Assembly (NCBI RefSeq): GCF_004310685.1
Contig: NZ_SISG01000001.1
Coordinates: 2,480,001 to 2,544,000, forward strand
Direction: 5' to 3'
Source: Glaciihabitans arcticus
GTDB taxonomy: Bacteria > Actinomycetota > Actinomycetes > Actinomycetales > Microbacteriaceae
DNA: 64,000 nucleotides
This document shows positions 18,072 through 25,757 of this stretch, piece after piece (the stretch's first letter is position 1; every line of letters begins with the position of its first letter). A program made the translations under genes and the position numbers. A model generated the notes under the pieces. The model had not been told where the DNA came from and did no database searches. It saw only the letters and a program-made list of their open reading frames with translations.

Positions 18072-19162
18072 CCGGCTACACCTCACCCAGCTTCGGCGCC
18101 GGCACCTGGCTCGTCGCTGAACGCGAGATCATGACCAAGCTGCGCAGCAAGTCGTTCGTGATCTCAACGGCGATCACGCTCATCGTCATCCTCGCCTCCG
18201 TCGTCATCGGCAGCCTCGTCAGTGCCAACCCGACGCTACCCAAGGTGGCCGCCGTCGGCTCGGCCGTCTCGCTCGTCGAGAAGACCGAGGCCTTCGAGGT
18301 GACAGAGGTAGCGAACCGCGAGGAGGCCGAGGCGCTCGTGAGGTCCGAGGACGTCGAGGCGGCCATCCTCCCGGACGACTCGGCCACCGGCCTGCTCGTG
18401 ATCGGGCTCGATGACGCGCCGAGCGGGGTTCTCGCGGCGCTCAGCGTCTCGCCGACGGTGGACATCCTCGAACCGGACAGCCAGAACAAGGGGCTCATCT
18501 ACCTCGTGGCGTTCGGCTTCGGCATCGTCTTCTTCATGTCGGCGATCACCTTCGGCATGACTATCGCACAGAGCGTGGTCGAGGAGAAGCAGACCCGCAT
18601 TGTCGAGATCCTGATGTCGACCGTGCCCGTTCGGGTGCTGCTCGCCGGCAAGATCCTCGGCAACAGCCTGCTCGCGTTCGGGCAGATCGCGCTCATCGCG
18701 CTGCTGTCCGGGGTGGGGCTGCTCGCCACGGGCCAGAACATCCTGCTCGCCGACATCGGACCGTCCCTCATCTGGTTCACGGTGTTCTTCGCGTTCGGCT
18801 TTGTGTTGCTCGCCGCCCTGTTCGCAGCGACGGCAGCGCTCGTCTCCCGCCAGGAGGACATGGGCTCGGTCACCACCCCGATCATGATGCTCGTGATGAT
18901 CCCGTACTTCCTCGTGATCTTCTTCAACGACAACGCGTTCGTGCTGGCGATCATGTCGTATGTGCCCTTCTCCGCACCGGTCGGGATGCCCATGCGGGTG
19001 TTCCTCGGAACGGCCGAGTGGTGGGAGCCCTTCGTCTCCCTCGTTGTGCTGCTCGCGTCCACCGCGTTCTTCATCGTCGTCGGATCGCGCATCTACGCGA
19101 ACGGGCTGCTCAAGATGGGAGCACCGATGAAGCTCAAGGATGCGCTGGTGAAGCGCGGCTGA
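18068..19162 (+). CDS. ABC-2 type permease (NatB-like)
   Basis: 364 residues. One N-terminal helix (about 30-55) is followed by a ~110-residue extracytoplasmic loop and then five or six membrane helices from about residue 140, the ABC-2 permease topology of NatB-type exporters. The motif EEKQTRIVEILMSTV before the second helix is diagnostic. It pairs with the ATPase encoded immediately upstream. Sodium or small-drug export is a family-based guess. It ends just before a strong terminator. Confidence 0.88.
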   Translation: MTGYTSPSFGAGTWLVAEREIMTKLRSKSFVISTAITLIVILASVVIGSLVSANPTLPKVAAVGSAVSLVEKTEAFEVTEVANREEAEALVRSEDVEAAILPDDSATGLLVIGLDDAPSGVLAALSVSPTVDILEPDSQNKGLIYLVAFGFGIVFFMSAITFGMTIAQSVVEEKQTRIVEILMSTVPVRVLLAGKILGNSLLAFGQIALIALLSGVGLLATGQNILLADIGPSLIWFTVFFAFGFVLLAALFAATAALVSRQEDMGSVTTPIMMLVMIPYFLVIFFNDNAFVLAIMSYVPFSAPVGMPMRVFLGTAEWWEPFVSLVVLLASTAFFIVVGSRIYANGLLKMGAPMKLKDALVKRG

Positions 19163-19172
19163 CGCCCTGACG

Positions 19173-19211
19173 CACAACGGCGGCGGGAGCATCGCTCCCG
19201 CCGCCGTTGTG
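19173..19211. terminator. Strong bidirectional terminator hairpin
   Basis: An 18-bp perfect stem (CACAACGGCGGCGGGAGC and its complement) with the 3-nt loop atc is followed by TTTGT. It lies between the convergent ABC permease gene and the Roadblock/GTPase operon and could serve both. Confidence 0.9.
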
Positions 19212-19221
19212 TTTGTACTAG

Positions 19222-19581
19222 TTAGAGGTCGAGCTGGCCATCGATCTCCTTGGCCTTGATGCGGGCGAGCGCCAGGTTCGCCTTCGCGCGATCGAGCACG
19301 AAGTAGATGAAGACCTCGGGGGTCTTCGCGAGCGGGCGGATGATGTGGAACTGGCTCGTCAGCGTGATGAGGATGTCATCGATGGTGTCGGTGAGTCCGA
19401 GCGACTTGACGGTGCGGAGCTTCGCGCGAACGACCTCCGTGTTGCCGGCGGCGGCGGTCTCAAGGTCGAGACCGGAGCCGGCCTCGCCGAGGAGCATGCC
19501 GGTCGAGCTGTCGACGAGGGCGACGAGCATGGCGCCGTCGACCGCGAGCAGGCTTGCGAGTGATTCGTTGATGTTGGACAT
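19222..19581 (-). CDS. Roadblock/LC7-fold protein, second copy in GTPase module
   Basis: 119 residues, no membrane segment. The start MSNINES at 19581 removes a meaningless upstream extension. The sequence alternates beta strands and helices as in Roadblock/LC7 proteins (LDAL-type strand, GxMLGEAG turn, long helix with VVRAKL, then LTSQFHIIRPL and a FIYFVLDR strand). Roadblock proteins act as partners or activating proteins of Ras-like GTPases (MglB, CvnB). It is the last of four same-strand genes and lies 25 nt after the first Roadblock gene, ending just before the shared terminator. Its exact role is unknown. Confidence 0.6.
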   Translation of the reverse strand: MSNINESLASLLAVDGAMLVALVDSSTGMLLGEAGSGLDLETAAAGNTEVVRAKLRTVKSLGLTDTIDDILITLTSQFHIIRPLAKTPEVFIYFVLDRAKANLALARIKAKEIDGQLDL

Positions 19582-19606
19582 ATTCGGGTGATCCTTTGTT
19601 GGTTGG

Positions 19607-20023
19607 TTAGGGGTGAACTGTGGGGCCCGTAGCGGGCAGGTCGGCCGCGAGTTTCTCGACGCAACGACGCGAAATGGAGAGCGCCTTGCCGAGCGTCTCG
19701 TGGGTATCGAACAGTGCGGCGAGGATGAGCGGATGTCCCGGCACACGCAGTTGGAGCACGTGACCCTTTTCGGCGGCGATCACCATGTAACCGCTGGATC
19801 CGATGTTGAGCTCCCGGGTCACGGCCTCACTGAGCGCCTGCACCGAGCTGGTCATGCTGCCGAAGCGTCCGCCGTCGATGGTGTTCTCCGGCGCGTGCGC
19901 GAGTTCGAAACCGTCATCCGTCACGATCATGGCGAAGACGAGGGAGGGAGCGAGTTCCCGCATGTCGGCGAGAGCGGCCTCGCCGATCTCAATAGAACGG
20001 AGCTCTCGGTGGATGGCGGTCAC
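19607..20023 (-). CDS. Roadblock/LC7-domain protein (CvnB/MglB-like), first copy
   Basis: 138 residues. The central region (about 25-115) fits the Roadblock fold: a VFAMIVTDDGFELAHA hairpin, the helix FGSMTSSVQALSEAVTREL, the GYMVIAAEKGHVLQLRV strands, and a C-terminal helix. In Streptomyces conservons the CvnB Roadblock protein binds the CvnD GTPase. Here the GTG start overlaps the GTPase stop (GTGA), which fits direct pairing of the two products. It is clearly different in sequence from the second Roadblock protein at 19222-19581. Confidence 0.7.
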   Translation of the reverse strand: MTAIHRELRSIEIGEAALADMRELAPSLVFAMIVTDDGFELAHAPENTIDGGRFGSMTSSVQALSEAVTRELNIGSSGYMVIAAEKGHVLQLRVPGHPLILAALFDTHETLGKALSISRRCVEKLAADLPATGPTVHP

Positions 20024-20577
20024 GACTGCACCTCCTCGGGCACGGACCGCGACTCGAGGGTCGCGACGAGGGTGAGCAGCACCGTGGTCATCTGTGCCTT
20101 GTTGCGCGGGTCGACACTGAAGACAGGGATCATCGTTCCCGGGTAGGCGGCCGAGATCGCGTCGGCGTATGCGTCGGTATTGGGGGCGCGGACGATGTCA
20201 CGACGGGAGACGCCGACGACTGCGCTTCCGCTCTCCACGAGCTCCCGGAAGCTCTCGAGGTATTCGAGGGCGACGGCCACGGGGTCGGGGGCGTCGTTGC
20301 CCACGAGCAGGATCATCCCCCGCGCGCGCTCCTTGAGGATCGTCCACATGAAGTCGAAGCGCTTCTGGCCAGGAACGCCGTACAGGCGCACCTTCTCGTC
20401 GAGCCCGAGCGTGATCTCGCCGTAGTCGAGCGCGACGGTCGTGGTCGCCTTGTCGACGATGTGGCGCTCGGTGTTCGACGCCTCGGTGCTGACCATCTCG
20501 ATCTCGCTGAGGGTCTGGATCGCCGTGGTCTTGCCGGCACCCATGGGTCCGGAGAAGAGGATGACGTGTTCGGCCAT
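20020..20577 (-). CDS. Conservon-type small GTPase (CvnD/MglA-like)
   Basis: 185 residues, a single Ras-like G domain. P-loop GPMGAGKT (10-17); switch I with KATTTVALDYG (43-53), the TTTVA-DFG form I associate with conservon GTPases; G3 region GVPGQKRFDFMW (67-78), where the usual G3 aspartate is replaced; and SRRD (124-127) in place of the guanine-specifying (N/T)KxD. The last difference could loosen nucleotide specificity. The start overlaps the upstream gene stop by one base (TAATG) and the stop overlaps the Roadblock gene. No membrane anchor is seen. It probably acts as a molecular switch with the Roadblock proteins. Confidence 0.8.
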   Translation of the reverse strand: MAEHVILFSGPMGAGKTTAIQTLSEIEMVSTEASNTERHIVDKATTTVALDYGEITLGLDEKVRLYGVPGQKRFDFMWTILKERARGMILLVGNDAPDPVAVALEYLESFRELVESGSAVVGVSRRDIVRAPNTDAYADAISAAYPGTMIPVFSVDPRNKAQMTTVLLTLVATLESRSVPEEVQS

Positions 20578-21296
20578 TAGATGAGTCCCAATCTCGCGCG
20601 GAGACGGCCGAAGAGGCCGCGCGATCGTTCGGTGGTAGGCACGACGGGAGCGCCGGCCAGGACGGGTGTTTCGCGAAGCAGGCCCATCAGGCCGAGAGCG
20701 TTGAGCAGTCGCTGGGCGGCAACCGGCGAGACACCGGCGGCCTGCCCCAGCTCCTGCGCGGTATAGGTGCCCGAACCGAGCAGCGCGGTCATGCGCACGT
20801 GGTCGGGGTCGTGCTCAAGAGAGGTGAAGTCGGGCCAGCGGCTGAGCTGGTACCGGCAGTCGTCCGCGAACCACCAGGCCGTTGCATCCGGAAACGCATG
20901 GAAGCCCACGTACCAGAGCAGCGTGGAGAGATCGTCGGGCTTCTCGACCAGGAACGGCAGGCGGGCGCCTGGCGCGCGGTAGATGCGCACGTTGGTCATG
21001 GTCGCCTCGACCGGGAAGAGGCCGGTGCCGCCGTGCCGCCAGTAGTCCTTGCGGCCCCAGTCGATGACGATGGAGGTGCCGTCGGCGAGGTCGGCGATAA
21101 CGAGCACGTCGGATGAACCGTGCAGGGGGTGCAGCGCCATGGCGAGGCGCGCCCAGCCGGTCGCGGGGATACCGCCACTGCGGGTGGCCGCGGGCACAAC
21201 GGTGAAACGCTCGAGCAGTGTCGAGACGTCGTCGGGTGAGATGTCGTAAGTAGAGATGATGTAACCAGTTGTCGTCGCCGGGTGGGTTCCCGGCAT
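20577..21296 (-). CDS. Unknown protein with C-terminal winged-helix-like region, heads GTPase module
   Basis: 239 residues, soluble. The N-terminal ~165 residues are rich in Trp and aromatic residues (TGWARLAMALHPLH, IDWGRKDYWRHGGTG, HAFPDATAWWF) and match no family I recognise. Residues ~169-212 look like a winged helix (YTAQELGQAAGVSPVAAQRLLNALGLMGLL), similar in layout to the DUF742 CvnC proteins of conservons. The last 15 residues form a basic, amphipathic segment (RGLFGRLRARLGL) that could touch membrane or DNA. It is the first gene of the four-gene module, translationally coupled to the GTPase. Role unknown. Confidence 0.5.
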   Translation of the reverse strand: MPGTHPATTTGYIISTYDISPDDVSTLLERFTVVPAATRSGGIPATGWARLAMALHPLHGSSDVLVIADLADGTSIVIDWGRKDYWRHGGTGLFPVEATMTNVRIYRAPGARLPFLVEKPDDLSTLLWYVGFHAFPDATAWWFADDCRYQLSRWPDFTSLEHDPDHVRMTALLGSGTYTAQELGQAAGVSPVAAQRLLNALGLMGLLRETPVLAGAPVVPTTERSRGLFGRLRARLGLI

Positions 21297-21430
21297 TTCG
21301 CGTGACGGACACCATCGTTGATCACGCGGAGGACAGACTAAGAGGTCTACGAGAATCGTTTCTATGCTCAGTTGTGGGGTAGACCGCTCAGTCTCGTCTC
21401 ATTCGGTAGCAATTCCGCGAGAATAGTCCG

Positions 21431-22486
21431 GTGACCCAACTCCACGACACCAATTACCGGGGCTTCGCCTCAGACAACTATGCAGGGGCCCACCCGGAAG
21501 TGCTCGCTGCGATCGCCGAGGCCAATGGCGGCCACCAGGTCGCGTACGGCGAAGACGTCTACACGGCCCGCCTCGGCGAGGTCATGAAGCAGCACTTCGG
21601 CGAGAGTGCGGAGGTGTTCCCGGTGTTCAACGGCACCGGTGCGAACGTCACCGCGCTCACCTCGATGCTGCCGCGTTGGGGTGCGGTCGTCGCGACCTCG
21701 ACCGCGCACATCCACACCGACGAGAACGGTGCGCCCGAGCGCATCAGCGGACTCAAGCTCCTCACCGTCGACACCCCCGATGGCAAGCTGACCCCGGAGC
21801 TGATCGACCGCGAGGCGTGGGGCTGGGGCGATGAGCACCGGGCGCAGCCGCTCGCCGTGAGCATCACGCAGACCACCGAGCTCGGCACGCTGTACACGGT
21901 CGACGAGATCCGCGCGATCACCGACCACGCGCACTCCCTCGGCATGAAGGTGCACCTGGATGGCGCGCGTATATCCAACGCCGCCGCCGCCCTCGGTGTT
22001 CCCCTCCGCGATTTCACGACCGACGCCGGTGTGGACATCCTGAGCTTCGGCGGCACCAAGAACGGTCTGCTGTACGGCGAGGCCGTCGTGGTACTGAACC
22101 CCGAGGCATCCGATGGTCTGCTGTTCCTGCGCAAGCTCAACATGCAGCTCGCCTCGAAGATGCGCTTCGTGAGCGCGCAGCTGATCGCACTGCTCACCGA
22201 CGACCTCTATCTGCGCTCGGCCGGGCACGCCAACGACATGGCCGCGCGGCTGCGCACGGCGCTCGAGGAGGCGGCGCCTCCCGGCCTCGAGTTCACTCGC
22301 GAGACCCAGGCGAACGCGGTCTTCGCGATCCTCCCGCCCGGCGTCGCCGACCGACTGCGCGAGTCGTTCCGTTTCTACGACTGGGACCCGGCCACCCGTG
22401 AGGTGCGCTGGATGACGGCCTACGACACGACCGAGGGCGACATCGACGCCTTCGTCGCGGCGATCACGGCGGAGCTCGGCCAGTGA
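21431..22486 (+). CDS. ltaE: Low-specificity L-threonine aldolase (PLP lyase)
   Basis: 351 residues of the beta-eliminating lyase / threonine aldolase family, which split L-threonine or allo-threonine into glycine and acetaldehyde using pyridoxal phosphate. Visible markers are the N-terminal FASDNYAGAHPEV, the HLDGARISNAA segment carrying the PLP-contacting Asp and Arg, and SFGGTKNG with the Schiff-base Lys. The length is normal. It starts with GTG, and its stop overlaps the next gene by 4 nt. Confidence 0.85.
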   Translation: MTQLHDTNYRGFASDNYAGAHPEVLAAIAEANGGHQVAYGEDVYTARLGEVMKQHFGESAEVFPVFNGTGANVTALTSMLPRWGAVVATSTAHIHTDENGAPERISGLKLLTVDTPDGKLTPELIDREAWGWGDEHRAQPLAVSITQTTELGTLYTVDEIRAITDHAHSLGMKVHLDGARISNAAAALGVPLRDFTTDAGVDILSFGGTKNGLLYGEAVVVLNPEASDGLLFLRKLNMQLASKMRFVSAQLIALLTDDLYLRSAGHANDMAARLRTALEEAAPPGLEFTRETQANAVFAILPPGVADRLRESFRFYDWDPATREVRWMTAYDTTEGDIDAFVAAITAELGQ

Positions 22487-22854
22487 CCGAGCCCGACTAC
22501 TACGGCGCGGAGCCGAAACAGCCGCCCCGCACCTGGGACTTCCTGCTCACGTCGGCGCTCATCGTCTTTATGCTCGTGCTCGTTGTCGTGTTCGCCGTAT
22601 CGTCGCTCGGCTTCGGTTTCCTCAACCAGGAGTGCGCGAGCGCGGCAACGGCCTGCTCGCCTGACCGCGTCGCCCTCGGCCAGCAGATCTGCACCTATGC
22701 ACCGGGCGCGATCGCCCTGGTCGCTATCGTCTGGTCGCTCATTCGCGTCTTTCGCCGCCGTATCGCCTTCTGGCTCGCCGGGCTCGGCGCGATTCTCATG
22801 GTCTGTGCATTTCTGGGCGGCAAACTGCTTATGGACTCGGGCCTTCCTGCCTAG
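22483..22854 (+). CDS. Small membrane protein of unknown function
   Basis: 123 residues with three predicted membrane helices (about 20-45, 68-88 and 92-115). The loop after helix 1 contains two cysteines (NQECASAATACSPD) that could form a disulfide outside the membrane. The GTG start overlaps the ltaE stop (GTGA), suggesting co-expression. I do not recognise a functional family. Confidence 0.6.
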   Translation: MTEPDYYGAEPKQPPRTWDFLLTSALIVFMLVLVVVFAVSSLGFGFLNQECASAATACSPDRVALGQQICTYAPGAIALVAIVWSLIRVFRRRIAFWLAGLGAILMVCAFLGGKLLMDSGLPA

Positions 22855-22872
22855 CTTCTACCGAACGGCGAC

Positions 22873-24570
22873 ATGATGAACGACTTCAGCGACAGGCCAT
22901 GGCTCGCGAGCTACGGGGACGACGTGCCCCACGACATCGCGGAGCCCACCGAGACCCTCGTCGACATGATCTGGAACTCAACCCGGCTCTACCGCGACAA
23001 GGTCGCCCTCGAGTTCTTCGGCGCGACCACCAGCTACGAGAAGCTGCGCGAGCAGATCGCGTCGGTGGCGAACGGGCTGCGCCAGCTCGGCGTCGGGCAC
23101 GGTGACCGCGTCGCGATCGTGCTGCCCAACTGCCCCGAGCACATCGTCGCGTTCTACGCGGTGCTGCGCCTCGGCGCCATCGTCGTCGAGCACAACCCGC
23201 TGTACACCGAGCGGGAGCTGCGCCACCAGTTCGAGGATCACGGCGCCCGCGTCGCGATCGTCTGGGACAAGGTCGCCGAGCGGGTGCTGGCCTTCCCGTC
23301 CGACGTCGGTGTCTCCACCGTCGTTGCGGTCGATGTCACCCGTTCGATGCCGCTCGCCACCCGCACCGCCCTGCGATTGCCCATCGCGCGTGCCCGCGAA
23401 TCCCGCGCGGCGCTTACCGTCGACCGTCCCGTCGCGGGCGCCGTCGACTGGCGCACCCTCACCGCCTCACGCTACCTGTCCAACGACTACCCGCGGCCCG
23501 CCCTCACCGACACAGCCGTGCTGCAGTACACGAGCGGCACAACCGGCAGCCCCAAGGGAGCGATCCTCACCCATTTCAATCTGCGTGCCAACGCGATGCA
23601 GGGCGAGGCCTGGGTTCCCGGCCTGCGCCGGGGCGAGGAGGTCTTCTACGGGGTCCTCCCGATGTTTCACGCCTACGGCCTCACTCTCTGCCTGACCTTC
23701 GCGATGAGCATCGGGGCGCGGCTGGTGCTCTTCCCGAAGTTCGACGAGAAGCTCGTGCTCGACGCGATGGGCAAGTCACCCGCGACGTTCCTGCCGGCCG
23801 TGCCGCCGATCTACGAGCGCCTTGCACGCGCTGCCGCCAAGCGCCACATCAGCCTGAAGGACATCCGATTTGCCATCTCGGGTGCGATGAGCCTGCCCGT
23901 CGAGATCGTAGAGACCTGGGAGACCGCGACCGGCGGACTGCTTGTCGAGGGCTACGGCATGACCGAGACGTCGCCCGTCGCGCTCGGCAACCCGATCGGC
24001 CCGTCACGCCGACCCGGCACCGTGGGGGTGCCGTTCCCGAGCACGTACATCCGAATCGTCGACCCCGACGCTCCCGGCACTGACCGCGGCTTCAACGAGG
24101 AGGGCGAACTCCTCATCCGCGGACCGCAGGTGTTTTCCGGCTACTGGAACCGCCCTACCGAGACCGCCGAGACCTTGCTGCCCGGCGGCTGGCTGCGCTC
24201 CGGCGACATCGCCCGCGTCTCGACCGACGGCTTCGTCACCATCGTCGACCGCAAGAAGGAGCTCATCATCACGGGTGGCTTCAACGTCGCGCCGAGCGAG
24301 GTCGAGGCGGCGCTGCTGTCCCACCCCTCGGTCGCGGATGCCGCCGTCATCGGCCTCCCCAGCAAGAACGGCGGTGAGGATGTCGCGGCCGTCGTTGTGC
24401 TCACTCCGGGCTCGCAGCTCGACGTCGAGGCACTGCGCACGCACTGCCGCACGCTCTTGTCGGCCTACAAGGTGCCCCGCACCATCGTGGAACGCAAGGA
24501 ACTGCCGCGCTCCCTCATCGGCAAGGTGCTGCGCCGCATCGTTCGCGACGACCTGATCGCTGGTCGCTGA
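22873..24570 (+). CDS. Long-chain acyl-CoA synthetase (FadD-like)
   Basis: 565 residues of the adenylate-forming family, which activates fatty acids with ATP and CoA. The phosphate-binding motif YTSGTTGSPKGA is near residues 218-229, the acyl/AMP motif EGYGMTETSP near 358, the hinge GWLRSGDIARVSTDGFVTIVDRKKE near 440, and the catalytic Lys in LPRSLIGKVLRR near the C-terminus. It begins 18 nt after the small membrane gene, possibly the same transcript. Likely involved in fatty-acid uptake or degradation. Confidence 0.85.
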   Translation: MMNDFSDRPWLASYGDDVPHDIAEPTETLVDMIWNSTRLYRDKVALEFFGATTSYEKLREQIASVANGLRQLGVGHGDRVAIVLPNCPEHIVAFYAVLRLGAIVVEHNPLYTERELRHQFEDHGARVAIVWDKVAERVLAFPSDVGVSTVVAVDVTRSMPLATRTALRLPIARARESRAALTVDRPVAGAVDWRTLTASRYLSNDYPRPALTDTAVLQYTSGTTGSPKGAILTHFNLRANAMQGEAWVPGLRRGEEVFYGVLPMFHAYGLTLCLTFAMSIGARLVLFPKFDEKLVLDAMGKSPATFLPAVPPIYERLARAAAKRHISLKDIRFAISGAMSLPVEIVETWETATGGLLVEGYGMTETSPVALGNPIGPSRRPGTVGVPFPSTYIRIVDPDAPGTDRGFNEEGELLIRGPQVFSGYWNRPTETAETLLPGGWLRSGDIARVSTDGFVTIVDRKKELIITGGFNVAPSEVEAALLSHPSVADAAVIGLPSKNGGEDVAAVVVLTPGSQLDVEALRTHCRTLLSAYKVPRTIVERKELPRSLIGKVLRRIVRDDLIAGR

Positions 24571-24581
24571 ACCTCCGAGCT

Positions 24582-24616
24582 GGTTGAGTGAGGCGCTCTG
24601 GCGCCTATATCGAAAC
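24582..24616. repeat. GGTT...AACC palindromic repeat with hairpin core
   Basis: The element begins GGTTGAGT and ends ATCGAAACC, with an inner stem AGGCGC (24591-24596) / GCGCCT (24601-24606) around TCTG. I recognise GGTTGAGT...ATCGAAACC elements as frequent intergenic repeats in Microbacteriaceae-type genomes. It sits just after the acyl-CoA synthetase stop and may also end transcription. Confidence 0.6.
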
Positions 24617-24626
24617 CTGCTCTCGC

Positions 24627-24632
24627 TAGGCT
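24627..24632 (+). promoter_or_regulatory. Leaderless -10 box for LLM oxidoreductase
   Basis: TAGGCT lies 7 nt before the ATG at 24640. Confidence 0.5.
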
Positions 24633-24639
24633 CGAGCGC

Positions 24640-25632
24640 ATGCGATTCGGACTGTTTGTTCCTCAGGGTTGGCGTCACGATCTGGTCGGCATCGAGCCCG
24701 CCGACCAGTGGGAGGCGATGAAGGGCCTCGCCCAGCACGCCGATGCGGGGCCGTGGGAGTCGATCTGGGTCTACGACCACTTCCACACCGTGCCCGTGCC
24801 AAGCGACCAGGCCACTCACGAAGCGTGGTCGCTCATGGCGGCGTTCGCGGCGACGACGTCGCGCATCCGCCTTGGCCAGATGTGCACCTGCATGAGCTAC
24901 CGCAACCCGGCGTACCTCGCCAAGGTCGCGACGACGGTCGACATCATCTCGGGAGGTCGCGCCGAGATGGGCATCGGCGCCGGCTGGTATCAGCACGAGT
25001 GGGAAGCGTACGGCTACGGCTTCCCGCGTGCGGGCGAGCGTCTCGCGCGACTCGACGAGGGCGTGCAGATCATGAAGCAGGCGTGGGAGACCGGCACCGC
25101 GACGCTAGACGGAGAGCACTACCAGGTCGATGGCGCGCTGTTCTACCCGCAGCCGCTGCAGGTCGGCGGACCCCCGCTGTGGATCGCGGGCGGCGGCGAG
25201 AAGGTCACGCTGCGCATCGCCGCGCAGTACGCCGCGTACACGAACTTCGCCGGCAACCCTTCAGAATTTGCCGCGAAGAGCGCCTTGCTGAAGCAGCACT
25301 GCATCGATCAGGGCACCTCGTTCGAAGCCATCGTGCGCAGCGCCAACTACAACACGGTCATCGCCGCGACGGAATCCGAGGTGGCCGACCGCCTCGACGC
25401 CATCGAGGCACGCGTGCTCCCCTTCCTGGGCGAGGGCGAAACGACCACATTCATGAGCGAATACCGCAGTGGCACGGCTCTCGGTGTCGGCACTCCCGAA
25501 CAGGTGGTGGAGAAACTCCGCCACATGGAGTCGCTCGGACTGGGTTACGCCATCCACTATTTCCCGGAGGCGGCGTACGACCGCAGCGGTATCGAGCTGT
25601 TCGAGCGCGAGGTCGTGCCGGCGCTTGCCTGA
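24640..25632 (+). CDS. LLM-class F420-dependent oxidoreductase
   Basis: 330 residues of the luciferase-like monooxygenase TIM-barrel family, using coenzyme F420 or FMN. N-terminal FGLFVPQGWRHDL, the WSLMAAFAATTSRIRLGQM core and GGRAEMGIGAGWYQHEWEAYGY (cofactor-binding loop) near residue 107-128 are typical. The substrate is not predictable. Single gene, followed by a large hairpin before the convergent clpB. Confidence 0.82.
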   Translation: MRFGLFVPQGWRHDLVGIEPADQWEAMKGLAQHADAGPWESIWVYDHFHTVPVPSDQATHEAWSLMAAFAATTSRIRLGQMCTCMSYRNPAYLAKVATTVDIISGGRAEMGIGAGWYQHEWEAYGYGFPRAGERLARLDEGVQIMKQAWETGTATLDGEHYQVDGALFYPQPLQVGGPPLWIAGGGEKVTLRIAAQYAAYTNFAGNPSEFAAKSALLKQHCIDQGTSFEAIVRSANYNTVIAATESEVADRLDAIEARVLPFLGEGETTTFMSEYRSGTALGVGTPEQVVEKLRHMESLGLGYAIHYFPEAAYDRSGIELFEREVVPALA

Positions 25633-25688
25633 GTCGAGACGTTTCACGGCGACTAGACCGCTAACTCTCGGATTGTCCCGAACGTTCC

Positions 25689-25734
25689 GTTTCGGCGGTT
25701 CGAGCCCGCCATGGCGGGCTCATTCCGCCGAAAC
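25689..25734. terminator. Large double-stem hairpin between LLM gene and clpB
   Basis: An outer 10-bp stem (GTTTCGGCGG / CCGCCGAAAC) encloses a perfect 20-bp palindrome, GAGCCCGCCATGGCGGGCTC (25702-25721). It lies between two convergent genes, where it can terminate both transcripts. No long T-run follows. Confidence 0.7.
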
Positions 25735-25757
25735 CGGCTCGAACGTAGAACGAGAAG

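Noticed and set aside
25689-25734. Possible transposon terminal repeat
   Set aside because: The inverted repeat is a single hairpin between two convergent genes, without a transposase or target duplication.
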